This document shows positions 19,051 to 37,559 of a DNA stretch of 64,000 nucleotides, piece by piece. How positions within the stretch are numbered: position 1 is the stretch's first letter; every line of letters starts with the position of its first letter. The DNA comes from Pithys albifrons albifrons (Eukaryota; Chordata; Aves; Passeriformes; Thamnophilidae): the NCBI RefSeq assembly GCF_047495875.1, contig NC_092486.1:186001-250000 (forward strand), written 5' to 3'. The translations under genes were made by a program, and so were the position numbers. The notes below the pieces were generated by a model. That model did not search any database. It was given only the letters and a program-made list of their open reading frames with translations, and had not been told where the DNA came from.

Positions 19051-20305
19051 TCAGGTGTCCAGCAGGTCCCACACGTCCGGGTGGGCTCCGTCGCGCGGGC
19101 GCCGGCCCTTGGAATCGCAGACAGCGGCCAAAGCCGGGCAGTGCCGCAGGAGGAGGGCACAGAGCTCGCGGTGCCCCTGCTCGGCTGCCTGGGGGGGGGG
19201 CACCTGTGTGACCCCCCGAGGGGCAGAGAGACCCCCCCCGGCCCCCCACCCACCTTGGGTGAGAGAGGGGACCACCCGTACCGCCCTCCCTGGTGCAGGG
19301 AGAAACCCCACGGTGGCCCCGCACCTCGTGCAGGGGGTCCCTCCCCCGGGGCCCCACACCTTGTGCAGGGGGGTCCGCCCGTCGCCGTCGGTGGCCGCGG
19401 GGTCCGCGCCGTGGTGGAGCAGGAGGCGGCTCACGGCGAGGTGGCCGCAGTAGCAGGCGCGGTGCAGGGGGGTGGCGCCGCCGGGGGTCCGGGCGTCGCA
19501 GGGAGCCCCTCGCTGCAGCAGGAGCCGACACACGGCCAGGTGCCCGTTCCGGCTGGCGTAGTGCTGCGGGCGCGGAGCGTGGCCGGGGAATCCGCGACCC
19601 CGGGCGGGGCCATGAACCCCAGTGGGGCTGTCTGCCCGCGACCCGAGGGATCCCCGTGCCCGGACCGTGTACCCTCCCCGTGCTCCCCGTACCAGGGCCG
19701 TGTACCCTCCTCGTACCCCCCGTACCAGGGCCGTGTACCCTCCTCGTACCCCCCGTGCCCGAACCGTGTACCCTCCCCGTACCCCCCGTGCCCGAACCGT
19801 GTACCCTCCCCGTACCCCCCGTACCAGGGCCGTGTACCCTCCCCGTGCCCCCCGTACCAGGGCCGTGTACCCTCCCTGTGCCCCCCGTACCAGGGCCGTG
19901 TACCCTCCCCGTGCCCCCCGTACCAGGGCCGTGTACCCTCCCCGTGCCCCCCGTACCAGGGCCGTGTACCCTCCCTGTGCCCCCCGTACCAGGGCCGTGT
20001 ACCCCGCCCCGTCGGGCTCCGCGGGGTCCCCGCTCCGCTCCAGCAGCTGCAGCACCCGCGGCTCGTCCCCGTCCCGCGCCGCCGCCCAGAGCCCTGCGGG
20101 CAGCGGGGCCGGGTCAGGCCCTGAGAGCTCCTGGCCCTGCCCGTACCCCAACCCACAGTCCCGCTGTCAGAGCCCCCCGGAACCCCCCACCGGAGCCCCT
20201 CGGACCCCGCTCGAAGTCCATCTCGGCCAGGCTCTGGTGCACGCTGGGCACAGCCACCCGCCCCGGGCAGCACGAACCGGGCGGAGAGCGGCGACCCCCA
20301 GCCAT
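19051..20305 (-). CDS. ANKRD39: ANKRD39, ankyrin repeat domain protein 39, complete
   Basis: Four coding exons on the - strand: 20305-20206, 20093-19990, 19563-19360 and 19188-19051. They total 546 nt, 181 residues against about 183 in human. Recognised by [13 protein letters not shown] (exon 1), [14 protein letters not shown] across the exon 2/3 join, [14 protein letters not shown], and a TPLHKAAEQGH junction. Four ankyrin units lie near residues 33-63, 64-95, 97-128 and 130-160. Ankyrin stacks bind other proteins; no enzyme motif is seen, and the partner of this small protein is not known to me. The start is the only ATG before VHQSLAEM in frame. Its tail faces C2orf42 and it lies upstream of SEMA4C's 3' end, the same ANKRD39-SEMA4C pairing as in human. 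Intron 2 is mostly a 33-bp array made from the exon 2 end. No - strand AATAAA was found before the C2orf42 gene. Confidence 0.95.
19640..20005 (-). repeat. 33-bp array copying ANKRD39 exon-2 end and splice donor
   Basis: On the - strand exon 2 ends GGGTACACGGCCCTG and the intron starts GTACGG. This joined sequence recurs every 33 bp about ten times through the intron. Seven intronic copies keep the exact CTG/GTAC donor; about three near the far end (around 19657, 19756 and 19789) carry CGGTTC or CGGTCC instead. The unit is 11 codons, so the frame is preserved. Confidence 0.93.
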
Positions 20306-20344
20306 GGTTCGGGGGGGCACCGGGGGGACAGGAGGGGGGTGAGC

Positions 20345-20720
20345 GGGGACGGAAAGGGCCGAAGGGAGGCGGAAAGGGCCGAAGGGAGGCGGAAAGGGCC
20401 GAAGGGAGGCGGAAAGGGCCGAAGGGAGGCGGAAAGGGCCGAAGGGAGGCGGAAAGGGCCGAAGGGAGGCGGAAAGGGCCGAAGGGAGGCGGAAAGGGCC
20501 GAAGGGAGGCGGAAAGGGCCGAAGGGAGGCGGAAAGGGCCGAAGGGAGGCGGAAAGGACCGAAGGGAGGCGGAAAGGGCCGAAGGGAGGCGGAAAGGGCC
20601 GAAGGGAGGCGGAAAGGGCCGAAGGGAGGCGGAAAGGACCGAAGGGAGGCGGAAAGGGCCGAAGGGAGGCGGAAAGGGCCGAAGGGAGGCGGAAAGGACC
20701 GAAGGGAGGCGGAAAGGGCC
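20345..20720. repeat. 20-bp minisatellite just upstream of ANKRD39
   Basis: About 18-19 nearly identical copies of GAAGGGAGGCGGAAAGGGCC; the only variant seen is AAAGGACC in a few units. The array starts 40 bp upstream of the ANKRD39 ATG, so it occupies the expected promoter. Confidence 0.95.
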
Positions 20721-20837
20721 GAAGACACAAAGGCCGCCCCCAGCAGTGCCCCAGAACCGCCGCCAAGGGGCGCCCGCGGCCTCCCAGTGCGAGCGGCGCC
20801 CCCACCTCCCCCCGCAGGAGGTCACCAGAATCCCCCC

Positions 20838-21215
20838 CCCCGTGATGGGTCCCTGAGCCCCCCCCCCGATGGGTCCCTGAGCCCCCCCGTGATGGGTCCC
20901 TGAGCCCCCCCGTGATGGGTCCCTGAGCCCCCCCCCCCGATGGGTCCCTGAGCCCCCCCGTGATGGGTCCCTGAGCCCCCCCCCCCGATGGGTCCCTGAG
21001 CCCTCCCCCGATGGGTCCCTGAGCCCCCCCGTGATGGGTCCCTGAGCCCCCCCCGTGATGGGTCCCTGAGCCCCCCCGTGATGGGTCCCTGAGCCCTCCC
21101 CCGATGGGTCCCTGAGCCCCCCCGTGATGGGTCCCTGAGCCCCCCCGTGATGGGTCCCTGAGCCCCCCCGTGATGGGTCCCTGAGCCCCCCCGTGATGGG
21201 TCCCTGAGCCCCCCC
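20838..21215. repeat. About 23-bp minisatellite between ANKRD39 and SEMA4C
   Basis: Sixteen or so copies of CGTGATGGGTCCCTGAGCCC followed by a C-run of variable length, which makes the unit 22-26 bp. Confidence 0.93.
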
Positions 21216-21959
21216 TCTCCCCCGCTGTGGGTGTCCCAGGGGTCACCCACACACACCTGTGGGACCCCCAGGCCTTTGCTCTCCCAGCCACGGGCTCCCC
21301 AGACCTCAACCCCTCAGTTAAGGGGGTCCTAGAGGGCCCCTCCACCGCTATGGGGCGTCCCAGCAATCACCCTCCCTTCAGTTAGGGGGGCAAAGGCCTC
21401 ACCCCACACACTTATGAGGCTCCCCAGGCCTCTCCTCTGCCCCCTGGCAGGTTCCCCAAGCTTCACTCCCCCCCAGCTACAGGGGTCTCAGAGCCGCCCC
21501 CACTATGGGGGTCCCAGGAGTCCCCACTCCCCTCTATGGGGAAGCCCAGTGATCACCCCCCTCTTCAGCTGTGGGGGGTTCACCCTACGCACTTATGGGG
21601 TTCCCCAGGCCCCTCCTCTCCCAAGTGTGGGGTCCCCAAGCCTCACCCGCAGCAGCAAGGAGGGTCCCGGAGTTCCCACCCCCGCAGCCCCACTTCCCAC
21701 GCCCTGGTGCCAGCCCTGGCTCCTCTCCCAAGCCCCCCCTCCTCCAGGACCCTGGTCCTGCTTCCGCCCGGTTTCCCAGCAGAGCCTCCCGGGTCCCCCC
21801 GCGCTGACCCGCTGCATCCGGGCGGGGGGGCACGGGCAGCCTCACCCCCCGCCTGGGAACGGCACTCGATGCCCTTTTATAGCCCTTTTTATGAGCCTTT
21901 TTTCCATGAGCTCAGCCCCCGGGGGGGCCCTGCATACCCCCCGGCACTTTTCAGAGAGA
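21216..21959. other. ANKRD39-SEMA4C intergenic remainder
   Basis: GC-rich sequence with weak, diverged repeats of blocks such as GGGGTCCCCAAGCCTCACC and CTATGGGG. No gene seen. Confidence 0.5.
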
Positions 21960-21964
21960 ATTCA

Positions 21965-22826
21965 TGTTTTCAACTCCTTTTTATTAATATAAAAATACTC
22001 ACGTATTTACAGCAAATAAATATATTTCAGTAACAAATAAATTACACTGGGGGGGGTTATACAAAAGGGGAGGGGGCCGTGCAGGGATGGCAGGCAGGGT
22101 GGGGGGTGTACAGCCAGGGCTGGGCACAGGGACAGAGCCCTGGGAAGGGGACACAGGGTGGGCAATAGAAAAGTTCTCAGGAAGAAAAACCCGACGGTTC
22201 AGAAATCAGCCCAAAAAAGAATCCTGGGGCCACTGCCCAGGATGGGCCCAGGGGGGCCAGAAGGGGCCCCAAGGTCTGTCCCTCATGAGGGACACTGTAC
22301 CGAAGGCGGGTGCGGTGACCAGGAGCAGCTCCGGGGCCCCAGATGGGCACCAGGACCACAAATGTGACACCCAAAGGGGGGGGCAGGGTGACAGTCCTGT
22401 CCCCAAGGTGGGTACAAGCATCAGAGTGGCATTCCTGTCTGCAGGGTGGTCACCACTGACAGGGTGCCAGTCCTGACCTCAAAGCAGGTACAGTTGCCCC
22501 AAACACGTGACACAGTGCCAGAGCCACAGCCCCAAGGCAGGTGCCAGCACCAGGGTGACAATGCTGTTCCCAAGGCAGGTATCAGTGCCAGGGTGTCAGT
22601 ATCCAAGACGGGCACTGGCACTGGAATGACACTCCTGTCCCAGGGCAGGTACCAGGATGCCAATCTTGTCCCCAAGGCAGGTACAAGCACCCACCCCGCA
22701 GACCCAAGCTGGGTGCTGGTGCCAGGCGGTGGGTCCCTACATCAGGGTGCCCACCCTGGGGCCCCCACACTGGGGGTCCCCACACTGGGGCGGGGCCCTG
22801 AGGTAGGTGGTGCCGCTGCCTCCGGC
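21965..22826 (-). other. SEMA4C: SEMA4C 3' UTR
   Basis: Follows the TGA at 22829-22827. The middle (about 22290-22700) holds diverged tandem copies of a roughly 37-bp block around CAAGGCAGGTACCAG, so the UTR is partly minisatellite-derived. Confidence 0.6.
21980..21985 (-). terminator. SEMA4C poly(A) signal
   Basis: TTTATT on the + strand is AATAAA in the SEMA4C direction, in an AT-rich pocket (21970-22045) about 840 bp past the stop. Another TTTATT, at 22035-22040 or nearby, could serve as an alternative. Confidence 0.6.
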
Positions 22827-30415
<7,589 letters not shown>

Positions 30416-31025
30416 GGCGCCGGGGCGGGGGGAACACCGGGGAGTCCCTGGGGGGGACACGGCCACGCCGGGCCCGTCAGGGCCACGGAGCAGCGGCGGC
30501 GTCACGCGGGCGGCGCGGGGACAAGGCGGCATTGAGGGCGAGCGTCACGAGGTGGGGTCACCCCACGCCTGGGGGGGTCCCCGACTCTGACCCCACCACG
30601 CCACGGCCCCTCCTCCGGCTGTGACGAGCTCAGGAAACTCGTCCCGTCCGCTCCCCACTCCCTGCGTCCTGTCCGGGACCCCCCGGCCCTGCCCGCTGTC
30701 CTGGGGGTGCCCCGCGTTGCCCCCCCCGCGCCCCGGGCCGGGCAGGATGCGGCCGGGAATTGTTCTGCCTTGCCCGGCGGGAAGCAGGAAGTTGGGGGGG
30801 TCCGGGGGGCTGGGAAGGATTTCCGGGAGGGTGGGGGGCCGGGAACGGGCGTGGGAATGGGGGACACCCGGTCGGGGCGGGGTGCGGCGGGCAGGGGCTC
30901 GGGGTGCCACGGGCACGGAGAGGGTGTGAACGGGCACGGAGAGGGCGCCTCGGGCAGGGATGGGGCGCCTCGGACAAAGCTGGGGGGCCGTGGGAATGGG
31001 CAGGATGCCACACGCGTGGACAGGG

Positions 31026-31700
31026 TGTAACAGTCACGACTAGGGTGCCGTGGGCACAACGGGGGTGCCATGGGCAAAGCTGGGGTGTAACAGGCACGGT
31101 CAGGGTACCATGGGCATGGTCAGGGTGCAACAGGCAAAGCTGGGGTGCAACAGGTAAATCTGGGGTGCCATTGGCAAACACGGGGTGCCACGGGCATGGC
31201 CAGGGTGCTGTGAACACAACTGGGGTACCACGGGCAAAGCTGGGGTGCAACAGGCAAAGTTGGGGTGCCATGGGCAAAGCTGGGGTGCCATGGGCACAGT
31301 CAGGATACAACAGCCCAAGCTGGGGTGCCCTGTGCATGACCAAGGTGCAACAGGCAAATCTGGGGTGCCGTGGGCACAGTTGGGGTGCAACAGGCATGCC
31401 CTGGGGACAAAAGCCCAGTGATGGTACCACAGTCTGTGGTCATGGCCAGGGTGCCACAGGCATACGTGAATGCCAGGGACAAAACCGAGCTGCCCGGAGC
31501 CTGGCTAGGGTGCCACAGGCAAAGGTGGCATGCCATGGACACCGCTGGGGTGCCATGGGCAAAGCTGGGGGGCCACAGGCACGGTCAGGTTACAACAGGC
31601 ACGGCTGGAGTGCCCTGGGCATGGCCGGGGTGCCATGGGCACAGCTGGGGTGCCCTGATCATTGTGAGGGTGTTACAGGCACGGCTGGGGTGCCCAGAGC
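31026..31700. repeat. 20-bp diverged minisatellite in SEMA4C leader intron
   Basis: About 33 units on the pattern GGGTGCCATGGGCAAAGCTG / GGGTGCAACAGGCACGGTCA. Period is 20 bp, with many substitutions and few length changes. Confidence 0.9.
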
Positions 31701-31859
31701 GAGGACAGGCACCATCGGGGTGCAGCCGGCAGCTTGGAGGCCCCGCGGGCCCCACTTTTGGTGCCGGATGCCCGGGGGGTCCCACCGGGGGTCTGGGGTG
31801 CCACGGCCCTGCAGCGGTGCCATCCCGGGCGGCGTCCCGTCCCGAGTGAGGGGTCCCTA

Positions 31860-32450
31860 TGGCGGTGCCACCCCGGGGGTCCCCACGGCGACGCACCCGC
31901 AGGTGGGGGCCCCTCCCGCTCCCCGCGCACCGGTTGCCTGCACCGAGGTTGGTTCCCGGTGCGCGGACGGGCCCGGGCGCTGGGGCGGGTCGGGGTGGGG
32001 CCCCGGTACCGGCGGCGTGTCCCGGCCCCCCCCACGATCCCCGGGACCGGGCGGAACAAAGCGCCTCCTTCGCCCGCCCCCGTGGCTCCGCCACAACAAT
32101 ACCGGGGCGGGGCGGGGAGCCCGCACTCACCTCGGGGCGCGGCGGCGGCGGCTCCGGGGAGTCCGGGGGGGGCACTCCGGGGCGGCGGGAGCGGCGGCGA
32201 GGGGCGGGGGGGTGCAGGGAGCCCGGGGGGGTGCAGTGGGGCCCGAGGGGGTGCAGGGCGGCCCGGGGGGTGCAGGGCGGCCCGGGGGGTGCAGGGGGGC
32301 CGGCCGGGCCGGCGGAGACGGCGGCGAGGGGAGGTGAGGGCGGGGGCGGACGGGCGGGCGCGGGGGGGGGCCGAGGCTGGAGCGGCCGTGAGGGGCGGCG
32401 GGTGCGCCGCGCGCTCCGCGGGACACGCCCCCCGAGTGACGTCACGGCGC
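31860..32450 (-). promoter_or_regulatory. SEMA4C: SEMA4C CpG-island promoter and leader exon
   Basis: CpG-dense sequence. On the - strand, GCGCCCCGAG followed by GTGAGT puts a splice donor after 32131. An acceptor (CCCCCCAG) before 30447 lies 32 bp upstream of the ATG, so a non-coding leader exon joined to the signal-peptide exon is likely. A palindromic CRE, TGACGTCA, lies at 32437-32444, near the expected start site. Confidence 0.6.
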
Positions 32451-32454
32451 GGTC

Positions 32455-33320
32455 TGGGCCGGGTCGGAACCGCTCGGGCTGGGTCGGAACCGCTCGGGCC
32501 GGGTCGGAACCGCTCGGGCCGGGTCGGAACCGCTCGGGCTGGGTCGGAACTGCTCGGGCCGGGTCGGAACTGCTCGGGCCGGGGCGGAACCGCTCGGGCC
32601 GGGCCGGAACCGCTCGGGCCGGGTCGGAACCGCTCGGGCCGGGCCGGAACCGCTCGGGCCGGGTCGGAACCGCTCGGGCCGGGTCGGAACTGCCCAGGTT
32701 GGATCGGAACCGCTCGGGCCGGGTCGGAACCGCTCGGGCCGGGTCGGAACCGCTCGGGCTGGGTCGGAACTGCCCAGGTTGGATCGGAACCGCTCGGGCC
32801 GGGTCGGAACCGCTCGGGCCGGGTCGGAACCGCTCAGACTGGATCGGAACCGCTCGGGCCGGGTCGGAACCGCTCAGACTGGATCGGAACCGCTCGGTCT
32901 GGATCGGAACCGCTCGGGCCGGGTCGGAACCGCTCGGGCCGGGCCGGAACCGCTCGGGCCGGGTCGGAACCGCTCGGTCTGGATCGGAACCGCTCGGGCC
33001 GGGTCGGAACCGCTCAGACTGGATCGGAACCGCTCGGTCTGGATCGGAACCGCTCGGGCCGGGTCGGAACCGCTCGGTCTGGATCGGAACCGCTCGGGCC
33101 GGGTCGGAACCGCTCAGACTGGATCGGAACCGCTCGGGCTGGATCGGAACCGCTCGGGCCGGGTCGGAACCGCTCGGTCTGGATCGGAACCGCTCGGGCC
33201 GGGTCGGAACCGCTCAGACTGGATCGGAACCGCTCGGGCCGGGTCGGAACCGCTCAGACTGGATCGGAACCGCTCGGGCCGGGTCGGAACTGCCCAGGTT
33301 GGATCGGAACCGCCCAGGTC
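32455..33320. repeat. 20-bp minisatellite upstream of SEMA4C
   Basis: About 43 copies of GGGTCGGAACCGCTCGGGCC with variant units such as GGATCGGAACCGCTCAGACT. It begins within about 15 bp of the SEMA4C CRE and keeps the 20-bp period almost without slippage. Confidence 0.96.
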
Positions 33321-34220
33321 GGCCGGATCAGATCCGATCGGAACCAGCTGGCTCAACTCAGCTCAGCTTGGCTCGGTTGCGGTTGGATCAGAACCTCTTG
33401 GGTCGGATGCAGGACCAGTCAGCTCAGCTCGGCTGGGCTCAGCTCAGCTCGGCTGGGCTCAGCTCAGCCTGGCTCAGATCAGGTCGGATCAGAACCTGTT
33501 GGGCTGTATGGGAACCAGCTGGCTCAGCCTGGCACAGGTGAGCTCGGTGCAGCTCAGTTCAAGTCAGATCAGAACCCACTGGATCAGTCAGAACCAGCTG
33601 GCTCAGCTCGGCTCAGTTCAGCCCAACTGGGCTTGGCTTGGCTCAGCTCAGCTCAGTTTGGGTCAGATCAGAACCAAACAGCTCAGCTTAGCTTGGCTGG
33701 TGCTCAGGTCAGTTCGACCCAGCTTGGAGGGGTTTGGATCAGGTTGGGTCAGGCTGACTTGCATTGGAACCAGTTGGCTCAGCTTAGATTGGGTCAGAAC
33801 TAGTTGTGTCGGATTGGAACCTGTTGGCTCAGCTTAGCCTGCCTTGGTTCAGACAGAACAGCCGGCTCATTTTAGCTTAGTTGAGGTTGGGCTGGAATCA
33901 GCTGGCTTAACTCAGCTCAGCTCAGAGCAGGTTGGCTCAGCTCAGTTCAATCTGGCCCAGTTCAGCCCAGGCCTGGTTCAGACCAACTCAGCTCAGTTCA
34001 ACTGTGCTTGGCTCAGCCCAGTTCAGAATGCCTGGATTTGTCTCAGCCCAGTTGAGGTCACCTTAACCAGCTTTGGCTCAGCCCAGATTGGCTCAGCTCA
34101 CCCCAGTCCAGCCCAGCTTGGCCAGTCCCAGCTCAGTTCAGCCAGGGCCAGCTCACCCCAGTCCAGCCCAGGCTGGCCAGTCCCAGCTCAGCTCAGCCTG
34201 GCTCAGCCCACTCAAGCCCT
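33320..34220. repeat. GGCTCAGCTCAGCTC-type pentamer-rich repeat
   Basis: Degenerate 5-bp-based repeat (CAGCT/CGGCT words) with interspersed GGATCAGAACC. It looks like decayed satellite continuing from the 20-bp array. Confidence 0.8.
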
Positions 34221-36465
34221 GCCCTGTCCCCCCAGCACCCATGGGCACAGCTCTGGCTGTTCATTGGGTGGGGGACAGCCTGGGAGCCCCAGAACAAGGG
34301 GGGTGGGGAGGGGGCACAGGGATGCCCCTTTCTCCAGCATCTCCCTGAGGCTGAGGAGTGCCCTGGCACATCCTGCTCCAGCTGGGCACACATCTGTACC
34401 AGCTGGCCCCAGGAGGACTGGGGTGGGGTCAGGGACATGGTGGGACCCCCGGTGGGACCCCCAAGGACCCCCGGTGCCCCTCACCAGGTGCTGGTGCCCA
34501 CAATAGGGGCCGCAGCACAGGCACGGGGGGCACCACAAAGGGCACAAGGACATTTTGGGGGGCCCTACATCACTCACATCCCCCACCAAGGTGGCTCCCC
34601 CCTCCTGGTCAGCCCCCTCTGGACTGTGCCAGCACTGGGAGCTGTGGGAGAGAGGGACCAGGGATGGACTCTTCGCTGGGTGGCCTCCACGTTGTGCCAT
34701 TCACTGTGCTTGTGCCCTGGGGGTGGCACTGTGGCCTGTGGCTCCCACAGTATCCCAGCCATCCCACAGTACCAAAATAATTCCCTTGGGAGAGGGGCAA
34801 GGGGTGATGGAGTGTCTGGTGTGTGCCTGTGTCCCACCTCCATGCCTCTCCCCAGTGCCATCCCTGGTGCCATTCCCAGTGCCATCCCTTGTGCCAGTGT
34901 GGTCCCAGTGCCATCCCTGGTACCACTGTGCCCCAGGTACCCGCAGTGAGGGCGGCAGTGCCAGCAGCCAGCCCTGCCTGCTTTGTGCCTGCGCGGCCGG
35001 CTGGAATAAAGGGATTAGAGCAGCCGCATCCCGGCACGGGCACATGGCCCTGGCAGTGCCTGTCACCCGCTCGCAGGTGGCACATGGCAATGGCATCCCC
35101 TGGACACAGTTGTGTGGGCACGGATGGACCTGGCCTGGCTGGGCACTGCCAGGGATACCTGCCCAGGGTCCCTGCCCAGGATACTTGTCCCAGATACTTA
35201 CTGGGGGTCCCTGCCCAGGGTACTTCCTCAGAGTCCCTGCCAAGGATACTTGTCCTGGGTACCTGCCTGAGGTTCCTGCCCAGGGTATTAGCCTGGGATA
35301 CCTGCCCAGGAATCCTGCCCAGGACACCTGCCTGGAGACCCTACCCAGGGTGCCTGCCTGGGGTCCTTTCCTGGGGTACCTTCCCAGGATACCTGCCCAG
35401 GCAAGGGTGAGGAAGGAGAGGAGGAGGATAAGCTCCAGGTGGGAACTGTTGGCACGGTGGCACAGCCAGGGGCCCTCCAGGAACTGAAGGGGGCAGTTGC
35501 TGTGTCACCAAGGGGCCCCAAAACCACTGTGGTGATGTCCCTGCTGGGAGAGGGCCAAGCTGGCATGGCTGGCAGGCAATTCTCCATGAGCTGCAACTGG
35601 CACCGCTCCCCTCATTAGCAGGGCAGAGATAACAAGGGCACGGTGTCTCTGGCACGCGTGGGCTACCCATGGGGCACGTGGCACTGGGCACTGTCCCCAT
35701 TGGGCACTGGGAGCAGGATGGATCCCTGGGAGAAGCAGAGGGCCTGGCGGGGGGCTGGCAGGGTGGGCATTGCCCCCGTGCCCCCCACTCCAAGGATCAC
35801 TTCACTCAGGGGGCTTGGGGCAGTGCCCAGGTGGGCCAAAGCCCAGCTGGTCTGGGGGCACCAGGAGCACCTGTGGGCAGAGGGGTGGCAAGGGGGCTGT
35901 GCCAGCAGGATTTGGGGGGCATCTTGGTGAGGCAGCCCCATGCCCACCCTGTGCCCACCCCGGGTGTTGGATGGATGTCCCAGCAAGGCCATGCAGCTGC
36001 CAGAGGAAAGAGGGGGTGACTGGGGGAGTGTCACAGGAGGAAGGCACCGTGTGCTGAGGGGGCTCACCTGGGCCAGCGCAGGGTGGGCAGTGGGCAGGTG
36101 GGCACGAGGCAGTGGGGTGGTCTGTGACCCCCAGTGTGAGCAGGGCAGGTGCTGCGGGGGGGCATGTGGGAGTGAGGGGGCTCTGCCAGGGTCCTGTCAC
36201 CCCCCCTCATCCCAAAGTGCCCAGCGCAGCCCCCATGCCCACCCCCAAGCTTGGGGGCTGCCAGCCGGCCCTGTCCTCTCAGACCAGGGAATTCAGGCTG
36301 TTGGAAAGCAGGTGAGGGCACGGAGAAGGGGATGGTGACACCCCAGTGGGTGCCACAACACTGGGTGGGCACACAGTGCTCAGGGACCCATAGTGTCCAG
36401 AGCCCCTCCCCCGAAGCTCAGAGGCCCTCCAATGCCCAGGGACCCCCAGCTGGGCCATAGGGAGG
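34220..36465. other. SEMA4C-SNRNP200 intergenic region: no gene recognised
   Basis: GC-rich sequence without CR1 tails. A roughly 19-bp diverged array (GGATACCTGCCCAGGGTCC type) lies at about 35150-35405. Frames of 100-300 codons here show no known domain and no clean splice structure. Confidence 0.5.
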
Positions 36466-36469
36466 GCCA

Positions 36470-37530
36470 TGGGGAGGTTTGGGGTGTTCAGGATGCCCCT
36501 TGGGCACAGGGAGGGCCATGGGGGCAGTTTGGGGGGCTTAGGACTGCCCCTTGGGCACAGGGAGGGCCATGGGGCAGCTGGGGGGGCTCAGGACCGCCCT
36601 TGGGGCACAGGGAGGGCCATGGGAGCAGTTGGGGGGGGCTCAGGACCACCCTTGGGCACAGGGAGGGCCATGGGGCAGTTGGGGGGGCTCAGGACCGCCC
36701 TTGGGGCACAGGGAGGGCCATGGGGGCAGCTGGGGGGGCTCAGGACCGCCCTTGGGGCACAGGGAGGGCCATGGGGCAGCTGGGGGGGCTCAGGACTGTC
36801 CCTTGGGGCACAGAGAGGGCCATGGGGGCAGCTGGGGGGGCTCAGGACCGCCCTTGGGGCACAGGGAGGGCCATGGGGGCAGTTTGGGGGGGCTCAGGAC
36901 CGCCCTTGGGGCACAGGGAGGGCCATGGGGGCAGCTGGGGGGGCTCAGGACCGCCCTTGGGGCACAGGGAGGGCCATGGGGCAGCTGGGGGGGCTCAGGA
37001 CTGTCCCTTGGGGCACAGAGAGGGCCATGGGGGCAGCTGGGGGGGCTCAGGACCGCCCTTGGGGCACAGGGAGGGCCATGGGGCAGTTGGGGGGGGCTCA
37101 GGACCACCCTTGGGGCACAGGGAGGGCCATGGGGCAGCTGGGGGGGCTCAGGACCGCCCTTGGGGCACAGGGAGGGCCATGGGGCAGCTGGGGGGGCTCA
37201 GGACCGCCCTTGGGGCACAGGGAGGGCCATGGGGCAGCTGGGGGGGCTCAGGACCGCCCTTGGGGCACAGGGAGGGCCATGGGGCAGCTGGGGGGGCTCA
37301 GGACCGCCCTTGGGGCACAGGGAGGGCCATGGGGCAGCTGGGGGGGCTCAGGACCGCCCTTGGGGCACAGGGAGGGCCATGGGGGCAGCTGGGGGGGCTC
37401 AGGACCGCCCTTGGGGCACAGGGAGGGCCATGGGGGCAGCTGGGGGGGCTCAGGACCGCCCTTGGGGCACAGGGAGGGCCATGGGGGCAGCTGGGGGGGC
37501 TCAGGACCGCCCTTGGGGCACAGGGAGGTC
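36470..37530. repeat. 50-51-bp G-rich minisatellite upstream of SNRNP200
   Basis: About 21 copies containing GGCACAGGGAGGGCCATGGG, GCAGCTGGGGGGGCTCAGGA and CCGCCCTTGG. The unit is 50 bp, or 51 with an extra G. Repeated G-runs make the + strand prone to G-quadruplexes. It ends about 430 bp before the SNRNP200 ATG. Confidence 0.95.
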
Positions 37531-37559
37531 CCCACGTGTGCCCCTAAACAGGAGCGGCG

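Noticed and set aside
20345..21215. Possible CRISPR array
   Set aside because: Units are directly adjacent with no unique spacers, and the genome is a vertebrate nuclear one.
31734..33837. Frames of 350-690 codons with GTARAGSEPLG-type repeats
   Set aside because: The 20-bp unit cycles through all frames without stops, so long frames are inevitable; there is no other coding sign.
34220..36465. Possible extra gene between SEMA4C and SNRNP200
   Set aside because: Frames on both strands were read; none shows a recognisable motif or consistent splice sites.
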